A stretch of DNA of 55,703 nt, taken from positions 1 through 55,703 of the forward strand of contig NZ_JAFBAR010000020.1 in NCBI RefSeq assembly GCF_019247635.1. The letters are read 5' to 3'. Under the pieces are notes generated by a model, which saw nothing but the letters and a program-made list of their open reading frames with translations, had not been told where the DNA came from and did not search any database. The translations under genes and the position numbers were made by a program. Positions 1 to 9,849 of the stretch are shown in pieces. Each line of letters begins with the position of its first letter. The first letter of the stretch is position 1. The stretch is from Mycobacterium sp. (GTDB taxonomy: Bacteria > Actinomycetota > Actinomycetes > Mycobacteriales > Mycobacteriaceae).

Positions 1-349
1 TGCCAGGCCTTCGCTTAGTGCCATGGGTGCATGCTACTGAGGTGATCGGCGGAGTACCCGAGCAATATGAGATCCGGCGCCGCCGGACGGGGCCGGGGCG
101 GCCCGCCGGCACAGTCCTCTGGTTCCGGCAGCTATGGCACCTGAGCGTGTGGGGTAACGTAATCGGTTGTGGCATAGCTCTATTCGTCAAGTCCTGCTGT
201 ATGTGTACCGAATTATACTGCCGTTCAATATGATTCGCCGGTTGATCCGAGCCTGCAGACGCCCGGGCGACGTCCGATTCCAGGCCGCGGAAGGCGTGCC
301 CGGTGGCTGATCGCGCCACATATGCTGACGTCGGCCAGAATGGCGGGCG
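1..349. other. Upstream non-coding stretch before chaA
   Basis: No convincing gene is seen. A 71-codon open frame at 18-233 has no recognisable motif and no good ribosome site. The part around 160-235 is more A+T-rich than its surroundings and contains a TATACT hexamer at 214-219 that could act as a -10 element. No well-spaced -35 box accompanies it. The stretch probably holds the chaA promoter and may hold gene remnants. Confidence 0.4.
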
Positions 350-1441
350 ATGCTGAAACGAGTGTCCTGGACCGTCGCCGTGCCCGTGCTTGCCCTCATC
401 GCGCTGGCGTTGACGTGGGGCGAGGAGATCGGAACGCTACCCGCGTTGGCGGAGGCGGTGCTGCTGGGTGGGGCCGTGCTGGCGGCCGTCGAGCATGCCG
501 AGGTGGTCGCGCACCGGGTCGGCGAGCCGCTCGGATCACTGGTGCTCGCGGTCGCAGTGACGATCATCGAGGTCGCGCTCATCCTCACGTTGATGGCGTC
601 TGGCGGGACCGAGGCGACCACGCTCGCCCGGGACACAGTGTTCGCGGCGGTAATGCTCACCACCAACGGGATCGCCGGTTTGTCACTGCTGCTCGGTTCC
701 CGGCGGTATGGCGTGACGGTGTTCAATGCCGAGGGCAGCGGCGCCGCACTGGCCACGGTAACCACGCTGGCGTCACTCAGCTTGGTGCTGCCCACCTTCA
801 CCACCACTTATCCGGGCCCGGAATTCACCCCCGGCCAGCTCGCCTTTGCCGCGATCGCCTCACTGGTGCTCTACCTGCTGTTCGTCTTCACCCAAACTGT
901 GCGGCATCGCGACTTTTTCCTGCCGGTTGCGCAAGAAGGCCAAGAATTCGTGTTCGAGGACGGGCGGCATGCCGATCCGCCGAGCAATGGAGCGGCGCTG
1001 GCAAGCCTCGGGCTGCTACTCGCCGCGCTGGTCGCGGTAGTGGGTTTGGCCAAAGCGGAATCGCCTGCCCTGGAACGGGTGGCGAGGGCTGCGCAATTGC
1101 CGCATTCGTTCGTCGGCGTGGTGATCGCGGCCCTGGTGTTGCTTCCCGAGACACTGGCGGCGGTGCGCGCGGCACGCCAAGGCCGCATCCAGATCAGCCT
1201 CAACCTGGCCTACGGCTCCGCAATAGCGAGCATCGGGCTCACCATTCCGGCCATCGCGCTCGCGTCCATATGGATTACGGGCCCGTTGGTGCTCGGCCTC
1301 GGCGCCACCCAGTTGGCGCTGCTGGTGCTCACCGTCGTGATCAGCGTGCTGACCGTGGTCCCCGGGCGGGCTACCCGCCTGCAGGGCGAGCTGCATCTGG
1401 TGGTGCTCGCCGCATATGTGTTTCTTGCGATCAGCCCGTGA
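350..1441 (+). CDS. chaA: Ca2+(Na+,K+)/H+ antiporter ChaA
   Basis: A 363-residue, almost entirely hydrophobic protein with about eleven membrane segments, the usual size for the ChaA branch of the CaCA exchanger family. Both family repeats are visible. The first, near residues 60-85, carries GEPLGSLVLAVAVTIIEVAL with the conserved acidic residue that binds cation. The second, near 265-300, has LLPETLAAVRAARQG followed by LNLAYGSAIASIGLTIP. Family members exchange cytoplasmic Ca2+, Na+ or K+ for external protons and help with salt and alkaline stress. The ATG at 350 fits the hydrophobic N terminus; longer frames in this region are shadows. The gene stands alone, convergent with the peroxiredoxin gene. 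The substrate cannot be told from sequence. Confidence 0.88.
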   Translation: MLKRVSWTVAVPVLALIALALTWGEEIGTLPALAEAVLLGGAVLAAVEHAEVVAHRVGEPLGSLVLAVAVTIIEVALILTLMASGGTEATTLARDTVFAAVMLTTNGIAGLSLLLGSRRYGVTVFNAEGSGAALATVTTLASLSLVLPTFTTTYPGPEFTPGQLAFAAIASLVLYLLFVFTQTVRHRDFFLPVAQEGQEFVFEDGRHADPPSNGAALASLGLLLAALVAVVGLAKAESPALERVARAAQLPHSFVGVVIAALVLLPETLAAVRAARQGRIQISLNLAYGSAIASIGLTIPAIALASIWITGPLVLGLGATQLALLVLTVVISVLTVVPGRATRLQGELHLVVLAAYVFLAISP

Positions 1442-1494
1442 CTGGGCGGCGAGGTCGGGGAGCAGGCCAGGTCGGGCGAGCAGACCAGGTGGGG

Positions 1495-1552
1495 CGAGCA
1501 GACGCAAAAGCACCCAAATCGCTGCGATTTTGGGTGCTTTTGCGCCTGCTCG
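1495..1552. terminator. Large palindrome between convergent chaA and bcp
   Basis: Arms 1495-1522 and 1524-1552 are near-perfect inverted repeats beginning CGAGCAGACGCAAAAGC, with a minimal loop. RNA from either strand would fold into a hairpin of nearly 28 pairs. It sits between two convergent genes, so a bidirectional terminator is the simplest reading; no U-tract follows. A related palindrome lies at 23708-23768. Confidence 0.6.
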
Positions 1553-1604
1553 CGGAGGGGGCGTTACCGCGCCTGCTCGCGCAGGGGGCGTTACCGCGCC
1601 TGCA
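1551..1604. repeat. Two tandem 27-bp repeats at the bcp 3' end
   Basis: The units 1551-1577 and 1578-1604 differ at only two positions, and each contains GGGGGCGTTACCGCGCCTGC. The second unit holds the stop codon and last codons of the peroxiredoxin gene. The first unit therefore looks like a tandem duplication of that gene's 3' end. Confidence 0.7.
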
Positions 1605-2046
1605 GCTTCTCCAACGCTTTGTCGGCGTGGCTGTCCATGCTGATTTCGCTGGAAATCACGTCGAGCACCTTGTAATCGGTGTCGATGACAAAGGTCGTTC
1701 GCTTGACCGGCATCAATTTGCCCAGCAGACCGCGCTTGACGCCGAACTGAGTGGCTACGGTGCCGTCGGCATCCGATAGCAGCGGATAGTCGAACTTCCG
1801 GATGTCGGCGAATTTCGCCTGCTTCTCGACGGGATCGGTGCTGATGCCGACCCGGTTGGCGCCGACCGCAGCGAATTCTTTCGCCAAATCGCGAAAGTGG
1901 CAGGCTTCCTTGGTGCAGCCCGGAGTCATGGCGGCCGGGTAGAAGAACAGCACAACGGGCCCGTCGGCCAGCAGTTCGCTGAGCTTGCGCGGTTTCCCAG
2001 TCTGATCGGGAAGTTCGAAATCGGCCACCGTGTCACCAGTTTTCAT
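1591..2046 (-). CDS. bcpB: Peroxiredoxin of the BCP/PrxQ family
   Basis: A 151-residue thioredoxin-fold peroxidase, full length for the family. Near residues 34-52 it reads [21 protein letters not shown]44 is the peroxidatic cysteine within the PGCT motif and C49 is the resolving cysteine five residues later, the PrxQ arrangement. A conserved R lies near residue 115 (KRTTFVID). The enzyme would reduce H2O2 and organic hydroperoxides in the cytoplasm using thioredoxin. The gene is divergent from trpE with only 63 bp between start codons, so the two promoters must sit back to back. It corresponds by order to mycobacterial bcpB. Confidence 0.9.
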   Translation of the reverse strand: MKTGDTVADFELPDQTGKPRKLSELLADGPVVLFFYPAAMTPGCTKEACHFRDLAKEFAAVGANRVGISTDPVEKQAKFADIRKFDYPLLSDADGTVATQFGVKRGLLGKLMPVKRTTFVIDTDYKVLDVISSEISMDSHADKALEKLQAR

Positions 2047-2109
2047 GGCCGCCAGGCTACGCCCAGCGTGCTGGCGGGCCGGGCGACCCCCGTCTGCGAA
2101 AATGGTGCC

Positions 2110-3652
<1,543 letters not shown>

Positions 3653-3660
<8 letters not shown>

Positions 3661-4315
3661 AACCAGGCCCGGCCGCCTGACGATCGGGATCGCGCAGTTG
3701 CTGCTGGTGTTCGGCGCCACGGCGGTGTGGACGGCGTCGCGGCTGCCGTGGGTGGTCGTCCGGGCATTCGACGGTTTGGGGCCGCCGAAGTCGGTGACGC
3801 TGTCCGGCGCCTCCTGGTCGACGGCTTTGCTGCCGATGGCGGTGCTGCAGCTGGCCACCGCCATCGCGGCGCTCGCGGTGCGTGGCTGGGCGCTGCGCGC
3901 GTTGGCGGTGTTGTCGGCGATGGCAAGCCTCGCGGTCGGCTATCTCGCGATCAGCCTGTGGGTCGTACCGGATGTGGCCGCGCGCGGCGCCGATCTCGCC
4001 CACCTCCCGGTGATGACGCTGGTGGGGAGCGAACGGCACTATGCCGGCGCCGTCGCCGCGCTCGTCGGAGCGGTGTGCGCGGTGGTCGCGGCCGGCTTGC
4101 TGATGCGTGTGGCTTCGATTTGTGCGCCGGCGGACACCGCCACGACGACGAAGTATGCAGCGCCCGCGGCCCGACGGGCGAACGCCGCACAGCGCGCGGA
4201 CGAGACGCAGACCCAAATGTCGGAGCGGATGATGTGGGATGCGCTTGACGAGGGTCGCGACCCGACCGATCGACCACGCGATTCGGACACGGGAGTCAAC
4301 ACCGAGGGTCGGTGA
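3653..4315 (+). CDS. Trp-operon-associated membrane protein (TIGR02234 type)
   Basis: A 220-residue protein with four predicted membrane segments (about residues 8-33, 55-75, 82-108 and 127-153) and a hydrophilic, charged C-terminal tail. It begins at a GTG inside the trpE 3' end, which implies translational coupling. Proteins of this kind sit between trpE and trpC in actinobacteria (Rv1610 in M. tuberculosis), but no biochemical role is established. Its position argues for a job in tryptophan or indole handling, for instance transport or holding pathway enzymes at the membrane. That is inference from context only. Confidence 0.85.
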
Positions 4316-4406
4316 CGGACGGTGCGCCGTAGGTCGCTACCCTTCAGGGACGTCGTCGAAACCGGCTGGGGACCGGTTGGGTGACCGCGGGAAGGGAAGC
4401 CACAGG

Positions 4407-5225
4407 ATGTGTCCGGCAACCGTGCTTGACTCCATCATCGAGGGAGTCCGGGCCGACGTTGCTGCGCGCGAAGCGCGCGTGAGCCTGTCCGAGATCAAGG
4501 CCGCCGCGGCCGCGGCGCCACCACCGCTCGACGTAATGGCCGCCTTGCGGGAAACCGGAATCGGGGTCATCGCGGAGGTCAAGCGGGCCAGCCCGTCGGC
4601 GGGTGCGCTGGCGGCGATTTCCGACCCGGCAAAACTTGCCCGCGCCTACGAGGATGGCGGCGCCCGCATCATCAGTGTCCTGACCGAAGAGCGGCGTTTC
4701 CAGGGCTCACTCGACGATCTCGACACCGTGCGCGCAGCGGTGTCGATTCCGGTGTTACGCAAGGATTTTGTCGTGCAGCCTTATCAGATCCACGAGGCGC
4801 GCGCGCACGGTGCCGACATGCTGTTGCTTATCGTCGCCGCGTTGGATCAGTCGGCGCTCGTGTCGATGCTGGACCGCACCGAATCTCTCGGCATGACCGC
4901 CCTCGTGGAAGTGCACACCGAAGAGGAAGCTGACCGCGCACTGAAGGCCGGAGCGAACGTAATCGGGGTCAACGCCAGGGATCTCAAGACGCTCAAGGTC
5001 GACCGGGATTGCTTCTCGCGAATCGCCCCGGGGCTGCCCAGCAAGGTGATCAGGATCGCCGAATCCGGTGTGCGTGGGCCGGCGGATCTATTGGCGTATG
5101 CCGGCGCGGGTGCGGACGCTGTGCTCGTCGGTGAGGGTCTGATCAAAAGCGGCGACCCCCGTGCCGCCGTTGCCGATCTGGTCACTGCCGGAACCCATCC
5201 GTCCTGCCCGAAACCGGCTCGCTGA
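4407..5225 (+). CDS. trpC: Indole-3-glycerol-phosphate synthase
   Basis: A 272-residue (beta-alpha)8 enzyme that converts CdRP to indole-3-glycerol phosphate. Seen: [13 protein letters not shown] with E57 and K59, [12 protein letters not shown] with the second catalytic lysine near 119, [22 protein letters not shown] and the phosphate-binding AESGVRG near the C terminus. The reading frame is open back to 4239, but the ATG at 4407 is preceded by a GGGAAG ribosome site and gives the family length. It lies 91 bp after the trp membrane gene and 35 bp before trpB, within the trp cluster. Confidence 0.94.
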   Translation: MCPATVLDSIIEGVRADVAAREARVSLSEIKAAAAAAPPPLDVMAALRETGIGVIAEVKRASPSAGALAAISDPAKLARAYEDGGARIISVLTEERRFQGSLDDLDTVRAAVSIPVLRKDFVVQPYQIHEARAHGADMLLLIVAALDQSALVSMLDRTESLGMTALVEVHTEEEADRALKAGANVIGVNARDLKTLKVDRDCFSRIAPGLPSKVIRIAESGVRGPADLLAYAGAGADAVLVGEGLIKSGDPRAAVADLVTAGTHPSCPKPAR

Positions 5226-5260
5226 CCGTTGATGAGCCGCGTGCGCATCGAGCCTTGGTG

Positions 5261-6571
5261 ATGGCAGATTTAGCCCGTCCGGACCTTCCGCGTACGAGTG
5301 CCGCTGTCTCAGAACCCACCCGCCACGATCCTGACCCGGGTGGCCATTTCGGCGTTTACGGGGGACGTTACGTCGCGGAGGCCTTGATGGCGGTGATCGA
5401 GGAGGTCACTGCCGCCTACGAAAAGGAACGCGTCAATCCGGATTTTCTTGACACCCTGGATAAGTTGCAGACGCACTATGCCGGCAGGCCGTCTCCGCTG
5501 TACGAGGCCAGTCGACTCGGCGAATACGCCGGTTCGGCCCGTATCTTCCTCAAGCGGGAAGACTTGAACCACACCGGTTCTCACAAGATCAACAACGTGC
5601 TCGGTCAAGCCCTGTTGGCCAAGAGAATGGGCAAGTCGCGGGTGATCGCAGAGACGGGCGCCGGTCAGCACGGCGTGGCCACGGCCACCGCTTGCGCGCT
5701 GCTGGGGCTTGAGTGCGTCATTTACATGGGTGCCGTCGACACCGCGCGACAGGCGCTCAACGTGGCCCGGATGCGGTTGCTCGGCGCCGAGGTCGTCTCG
5801 GTCGAAACCGGTTCTCAGACACTCAAGGACGCCATCAACGAGGCGTTCAGGGACTGGGTCACCAACGCCGACAAAACCTATTACTGCTTCGGCACCGCCG
5901 CCGGACCGCATCCCTTCCCGACGATGGTGCGTGATTTCCAGCGGATCATTGGCTTGGAGACACGCACCCAGATCCAGGAGCAGGTCGGTCGGTTGCCGGA
6001 TGCCGTCGTGGCATGTGTCGGTGGAGGATCCAACGCCATCGGGATCTTTCACGCTTTCCTCGACGATCCCGAGGTGCGCTTGATCGGGTACGAAGCGGCC
6101 GGCGATGGCGTCGAAACCGGCAGGCACGCAGCGACATTCACCGGAGGGTCGCCGGGGGCGTTTCAGGGATCGTTCTCCTACCTGCTGCAGGACGAGGACG
6201 GGCAGACTATCGAATCCCATTCGATATCAGCGGGTCTGGACTATCCGGGGGTGGGCCCGGAACACGCTTACCTCAGGGAGACCGGACGCGCCGAATATCA
6301 GCCGATCACCGACGCCGAGGCGATGGACGCATTCGGCCTGCTGTGCCGGACGGAAGGCATCATCCCGGCCATCGAGTCCGCACACGCGGTGGCTGGCGCC
6401 CTCAAGTTGGGTGCCGAGTTGGGTAGCGGTGCCGTCATTGTGGTGAACCTGTCGGGCCGCGGCGACAAGGACGTGGAAACGGCCGCCACGTGGTTTGGTC
6501 TGTTAGGGTCCGGCGACGATACGGTCCGCGGAGCGGACGGCGGAGGCGGCGGGCGATCGGACCTGAGATGA
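5261..6571 (+). CDS. trpB: Tryptophan synthase beta chain
   Basis: A 436-residue PLP enzyme that condenses indole with serine. Seen: [15 protein letters not shown] with the PLP lysine near K109, [14 protein letters not shown], the phosphate-cradle sequence [10 protein letters not shown], and [13 protein letters not shown] close to the end. Three starts are adjacent (TTG 5255, GTG 5258, ATG 5261); the ATG is chosen. Oddity: TrpB usually ends shortly after the WFGLL found here, but this chain runs on for about 20 Gly/Asp/Arg-rich residues. That extension brings its stop into a 4-bp ATGA overlap with trpA, its partner subunit. Confidence 0.94.
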   Translation: MADLARPDLPRTSAAVSEPTRHDPDPGGHFGVYGGRYVAEALMAVIEEVTAAYEKERVNPDFLDTLDKLQTHYAGRPSPLYEASRLGEYAGSARIFLKREDLNHTGSHKINNVLGQALLAKRMGKSRVIAETGAGQHGVATATACALLGLECVIYMGAVDTARQALNVARMRLLGAEVVSVETGSQTLKDAINEAFRDWVTNADKTYYCFGTAAGPHPFPTMVRDFQRIIGLETRTQIQEQVGRLPDAVVACVGGGSNAIGIFHAFLDDPEVRLIGYEAAGDGVETGRHAATFTGGSPGAFQGSFSYLLQDEDGQTIESHSISAGLDYPGVGPEHAYLRETGRAEYQPITDAEAMDAFGLLCRTEGIIPAIESAHAVAGALKLGAELGSGAVIVVNLSGRGDKDVETAATWFGLLGSGDDTVRGADGGGGGRSDLR

Positions 6572-7371
6572 CGGTGGGACAGAGCAGGCTGGGGCCGGTT
6601 TTCGAGGCGTGTCGTGCCGACAATCGCGCAGCGCTGATTGGTTATCTGCCCACCGGATACCCAGACGTGCCGACGTCGGTGGCCGCGATGACAGCGCTCG
6701 TCGAATGTGGTTGTGACATAGTCGAAGTCGGGGTGCCGTATTCGGACCCGGGGATGGATGGACCGACTATCGCCAGGGCGACAGAAGCGGCACTACGCGG
6801 CGGGGTGCGTGTGCGTGACACCCTGGCCGCGGTCGACGCCATCAGCGCGGCCGGCGGACATGCGGTTGTGATGACATACTGGAATCCTGTGCTGCGCTAC
6901 GGAGTTGACGCGTTTGCTCGCGATCTGGCATCCGCCGGTGGGCATGGACTGATTACTCCTGATCTGATTCCCGAAGAGGCACAACAGTGGATGGTGGCAT
7001 CCGAGGAGCATCGATTGGACCGCATTTTTCTGGTGGCGCCGTCATCGACGCCGGAGCGTTTGGTGACCACGGTAGGGGCGTCGCGCGGATTCGTCTACGC
7101 GGCGTCGACGATGGGGGTAACGGGGGCCCGCGACGCAGTCTCGCAGGCCGCCCCTGAGCTTGTGGCCAGGGTGAAGACGGTGTCCGAGATACCCGTCGGC
7201 GTCGGCCTGGGCGTGCGGTCGCGCGAACAGGCGGCGCAGATCGGTGGCTATGCCGACGGCGTCATCGTCGGGTCGGCGCTGGTATCGGCGCTGGGTGACG
7301 GCTTGCCCGGTCTGCGTGCGCTGACCGAAGAGTTGGCTACCGGTGTGCGCCAACGGGTGCCGGCGTGTTGA
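6568..7371 (+). CDS. trpA: Tryptophan synthase alpha chain
   Basis: A 267-residue TIM-barrel subunit that cleaves indole-3-glycerol phosphate and channels indole to TrpB. The catalytic pair is seen as E53 in [12 protein letters not shown] and D64 in GMDGPTI. The phosphate-binding loops GVTGARD and [10 protein letters not shown] are present. The start is set by the ATGA overlap with the trpB stop; an ORF reading upstream of it is within trpB. The 3' end overlaps or abuts lgt, so trpB-trpA-lgt is likely one transcript. Confidence 0.94.
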   Translation: MTVGQSRLGPVFEACRADNRAALIGYLPTGYPDVPTSVAAMTALVECGCDIVEVGVPYSDPGMDGPTIARATEAALRGGVRVRDTLAAVDAISAAGGHAVVMTYWNPVLRYGVDAFARDLASAGGHGLITPDLIPEEAQQWMVASEEHRLDRIFLVAPSSTPERLVTTVGASRGFVYAASTMGVTGARDAVSQAAPELVARVKTVSEIPVGVGLGVRSREQAAQIGGYADGVIVGSALVSALGDGLPGLRALTEELATGVRQRVPAC

Positions 7372-9212
7372 GCATGTTGCCCACTTATATCCCCAGTCCG
7401 TCGCAGGGCGTCTGGCACCTGGGGCCGTTGCCAGTTCGCGCTTATGCGTTGTTCATCATTGCGGGCATCGTGATTGCGTTGCTCATCACGGACCGACGCT
7501 GGGCGGCGCGTGGCGGCGAGCCTGGCGTCGTCTACGACATCGCGCTGTGGGCCGTGCCCTTCGGATTGGTCGGAGGCAGGCTGTATCACTTGGCCACCGA
7601 CTGGAGGACGTATTTCGGACAGGGTGGGGCCGGGCTCGCCGCAGCGTTGCGAATCTGGGATGGGGGCCTGGGTATCTGGGGCGCCGTGGCCCTCGGTGGT
7701 GTCGGCGCGTGGATCGCGTGCCGGCGGCGTGGAATTCCGTTGCCGGCCTTCGGCGACGCGCTTGCTCCCGGACTGGTTTTGGCGCAGGCCATCGGTCGAC
7801 TGGGAAACTATTTCAATCAAGAGCTGTATGGCAGGGAGACCACGATGCCGTGGGGCCTGGAGGTCTTCTATCGCCGGGACCCCGCGGGCTTCGAGGACGT
7901 GCATTCGCTCGACGGCGTCTCCACCGGGCAGCTGGCGTATGTCGTACAGCCGACGTTTCTTTATGAATTGATTTGGAACGTACTGGTTTTCGTTGCACTG
8001 ATCTATATCGACCGGCGGTTCACGTTGGGTCATGCGCGACTGTTTGCCCTCTACGTTGCGGGTTATTGCACCGGTCGTTTCGTTGTCGAACTGCTTCGTG
8101 ACGACACGGCCACGCACATTGCGGGGATCCGAGTCAATTCCTTCACATCGACTTTCGTGTTCATCGGTGCCATCGTCTACTTTCTTGTGGCGCCCAAGGG
8201 GCGCGAGGAGCCAGCGAGCCTACGTGGCACCCAGGCACCAGAGCCTGAGCCCGCGACCGTTGCGGCAGCTGCTGGCGGAGACGCGGGGACTGCGGGCGAT
8301 GCTCCCGAGCCCGACCCCGAGACCGAGCCCGACGAAGCGGAACCCGTGGAGGGTTTAGCGAACGAGCCTGAGGGCGAAGAGCCTGAGGGCACCTCGGCGG
8401 AAGCCGAAACTGAAGAGGCGGAAGCGCCGGAGGCTGAAGAGGCCGGGACTGAAGAGGCCGAAGTGGTGGAGTCCGAGGCTGTGGAGCCTGAAGTTTCGGA
8501 CGCCGTGGCGGATGAAGCTGGGGCCGAGGAGCCATCAGCCGAAGAGCCTCAAGACGCCGAGCCAGAAACCGAAGATGCCGGAAAGGCCGACGAGCCCGAG
8601 GACACCGCCGAGCCAGAAACCGAAGAGGCCGAAGACGCGGACGAGCCCGAGGACACCGCCGAGCCGGAAATCCAACAGGCCGAAGAGGCCAAAGAGCCCG
8701 AGGCGCCAGAGTTTACGCCAATGGAAGCTCAGGTTCCGAAGCCTGCGGCCGACGACGATCAGGCCGATGAGCCGGACGCCGCAGAGCCGGAAGAGCCGGA
8801 CACCGAAGAACCCGACGACGCACAGCCGGAAACCGAAGAACCCGACACCGAAGAACCCGACACCGAAGTGCCTGATACTCAAGAGTCCGACGGCGAGTCA
8901 GCTGCTGAGCGGACCGATGTCGACGAGTCTGACTCGGTAGAGCCGAAAGATGAAGAATACGAGGCTGATTCGGACGTACAGGACGCTGGCGCCGAGGCGG
9001 GTGAAGGCGAAGAGTCCGGCGCCCCCGACGTCGTGGTAGGGGATGGCGAAAGCGAGCCAGCATCGGAAGCCGAGGAATCCGCCCCGGACTCCGAAGAACC
9101 GGCTGACGAGCAGGCCGACAGCCAAGCCGCGCGGGATGCCGACACGGAAAAGCCGTCGGCCACCGTCGAGTCGAGGCGTCGGTGGAGCTTCAGACGGAGA
9201 AGTCGCCGATAG
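7365..9212 (+). CDS. lgt: Prolipoprotein diacylglyceryl transferase with long acidic tail
   Basis: The first ~280 residues are a seven-helix Lgt. It transfers diacylglycerol from phosphatidylglycerol to the lipobox cysteine of prolipoproteins in the plasma membrane. The signature GRLGNYFNQELYG is present near residue 150, as are ALRIWDGGLGIWGA and the catalytic-region VELLRDD. After the last helix comes a ~320-residue tail of Glu, Pro, Asp, Ala and Thr with internal repeats, ending in a basic RRRWSFRRRSRR patch. M. tuberculosis Lgt also has a tail but, from memory, totals only about 468 residues. The start is GTG 7365, TTG 7368 or ATG 7374; GTG 7365 would overlap trpA by 7 bp. Confidence 0.92.
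   Translation: MLSMLPTYIPSPSQGVWHLGPLPVRAYALFIIAGIVIALLITDRRWAARGGEPGVVYDIALWAVPFGLVGGRLYHLATDWRTYFGQGGAGLAAALRIWDGGLGIWGAVALGGVGAWIACRRRGIPLPAFGDALAPGLVLAQAIGRLGNYFNQELYGRETTMPWGLEVFYRRDPAGFEDVHSLDGVSTGQLAYVVQPTFLYELIWNVLVFVALIYIDRRFTLGHARLFALYVAGYCTGRFVVELLRDDTATHIAGIRVNSFTSTFVFIGAIVYFLVAPKGREEPASLRGTQAPEPEPATVAAAAGGDAGTAGDAPEPDPETEPDEAEPVEGLANEPEGEEPEGTSAEAETEEAEAPEAEEAGTEEAEVVESEAVEPEVSDAVADEAGAEEPSAEEPQDAEPETEDAGKADEPEDTAEPETEEAEDADEPEDTAEPEIQQAEEAKEPEAPEFTPMEAQVPKPAADDDQADEPDAAEPEEPDTEEPDDAQPETEEPDTEEPDTEVPDTQESDGESAAERTDVDESDSVEPKDEEYEADSDVQDAGAEAGEGEESGAPDVVVGDGESEPASEAEESAPDSEEPADEQADSQAARDADTEKPSATVESRRRWSFRRRSRR
8589..8870 (+). repeat. Coding tandem repeats in the lgt tail
   Basis: A 51-bp (17-codon) unit beginning GACGAGCCCGAGGACACCGC starts at 8589 and again at 8640, encoding DEPEDTAEPE. 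From about 8800 a shorter 15-bp unit encoding EEPDT recurs several times. The frame is kept throughout, as expected for a length-variable disordered tail. Confidence 0.75.
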
Positions 9213-9255
9213 CACCGGCTTTATCGGGCTCCGGCACGAGCGGGTTCGATCTGGC

Positions 9256-9324
9256 ATGCTGAAGACCGTGACGATTCACGACGTCCGCGACCCGCAGGGC
9301 CGCCCACTGCGCAATGGCATCTGA
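9256..9324 (+). CDS. Possible 22-residue peptide upstream of the DUF2752 gene
   Basis: An ATG-started frame of 22 codons (MLKTVTIHDVRDPQG...) ends 11 bp inside the start of the following gene. The coupling geometry suits a leader peptide. In M. tuberculosis, from memory, a membrane protein gene (Rv1615) occupies this place, so this could also be a remnant of such a gene's 5' end. Nothing proves translation. Confidence 0.3.
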   Translation: MLKTVTIHDVRDPQGRPLRNGI

Positions 9325-9727
9325 TCGGGCCACCCGGCACGACCATGGTCGTACGTACGGCGCGGCCGCTTCGGGTGTGCTGCTGGCCGGGACGCTCGGC
9401 TACATCGCGCTAGAGGACCCCCACAAGACCGATTCGGCATACCCGCTGTGTCCGTTCAAGTGGGCCACCGGCTGGAACTGCCCATTCTGTGGCGGTCTCC
9501 GGATGACGAACGATCTGCTGCACCTTCATTTGCCGGCCGCCATCAACGACAATGTCTTCGCGTTGGTCGGCATCCCGCTGCTGATCGCCTGGGTGGTTGT
9601 GCGGCGCAGGCTTGGCCGGCCGGCGTTTACCATACCGGCGATGGTGACGATCGTCACCGCGACGGTGGCTTGGACGGTGTTGCGGAACCTGCCGGGTTTT
9701 CCGTTGGTTCCGACGATCAGCGGGTAG
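9314..9727 (+). CDS. DUF2752 membrane protein
   Basis: A 137-residue membrane protein with three hydrophobic segments. It carries the DUF2752 hallmark CPFKWATGWNCPFCGGLRM near residues 44-62: a CPFK, then CPFCGG with paired cysteines, followed by LLH. The family is widespread in actinobacteria and Bacteroidetes. Its function is unknown; the cysteine pairs suggest metal binding or a redox-active disulfide. It corresponds by order to Rv1616. The ATG at 9314 is chosen because the charged N terminus then runs straight into the first helix. No strong ribosome site is seen, consistent with coupling to the small upstream frame. Confidence 0.8.
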   Translation: MASDRATRHDHGRTYGAAASGVLLAGTLGYIALEDPHKTDSAYPLCPFKWATGWNCPFCGGLRMTNDLLHLHLPAAINDNVFALVGIPLLIAWVVVRRRLGRPAFTIPAMVTIVTATVAWTVLRNLPGFPLVPTISG

Positions 9728-9849
9728 CCGCGGGACGCGGGCCGGATCGCCGGCCTGCGCGGCGTGGTGAACAACGGTGCGACCTTGGTGCTCAAAGCGT
9801 CACAAGCTCGGAACCCCGCCGACAACGAGCGCGACTATGCTAGGGCGTC

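Noticed and set aside
18..233. 71-residue plus-strand frame at the window start
   Set aside because: No family features or ribosome site; treated as intergenic.
187..807. 206-residue minus-strand frame over the chaA 5' half
   Set aside because: Ser/Ala/Thr-rich antisense shadow of chaA with no motif.
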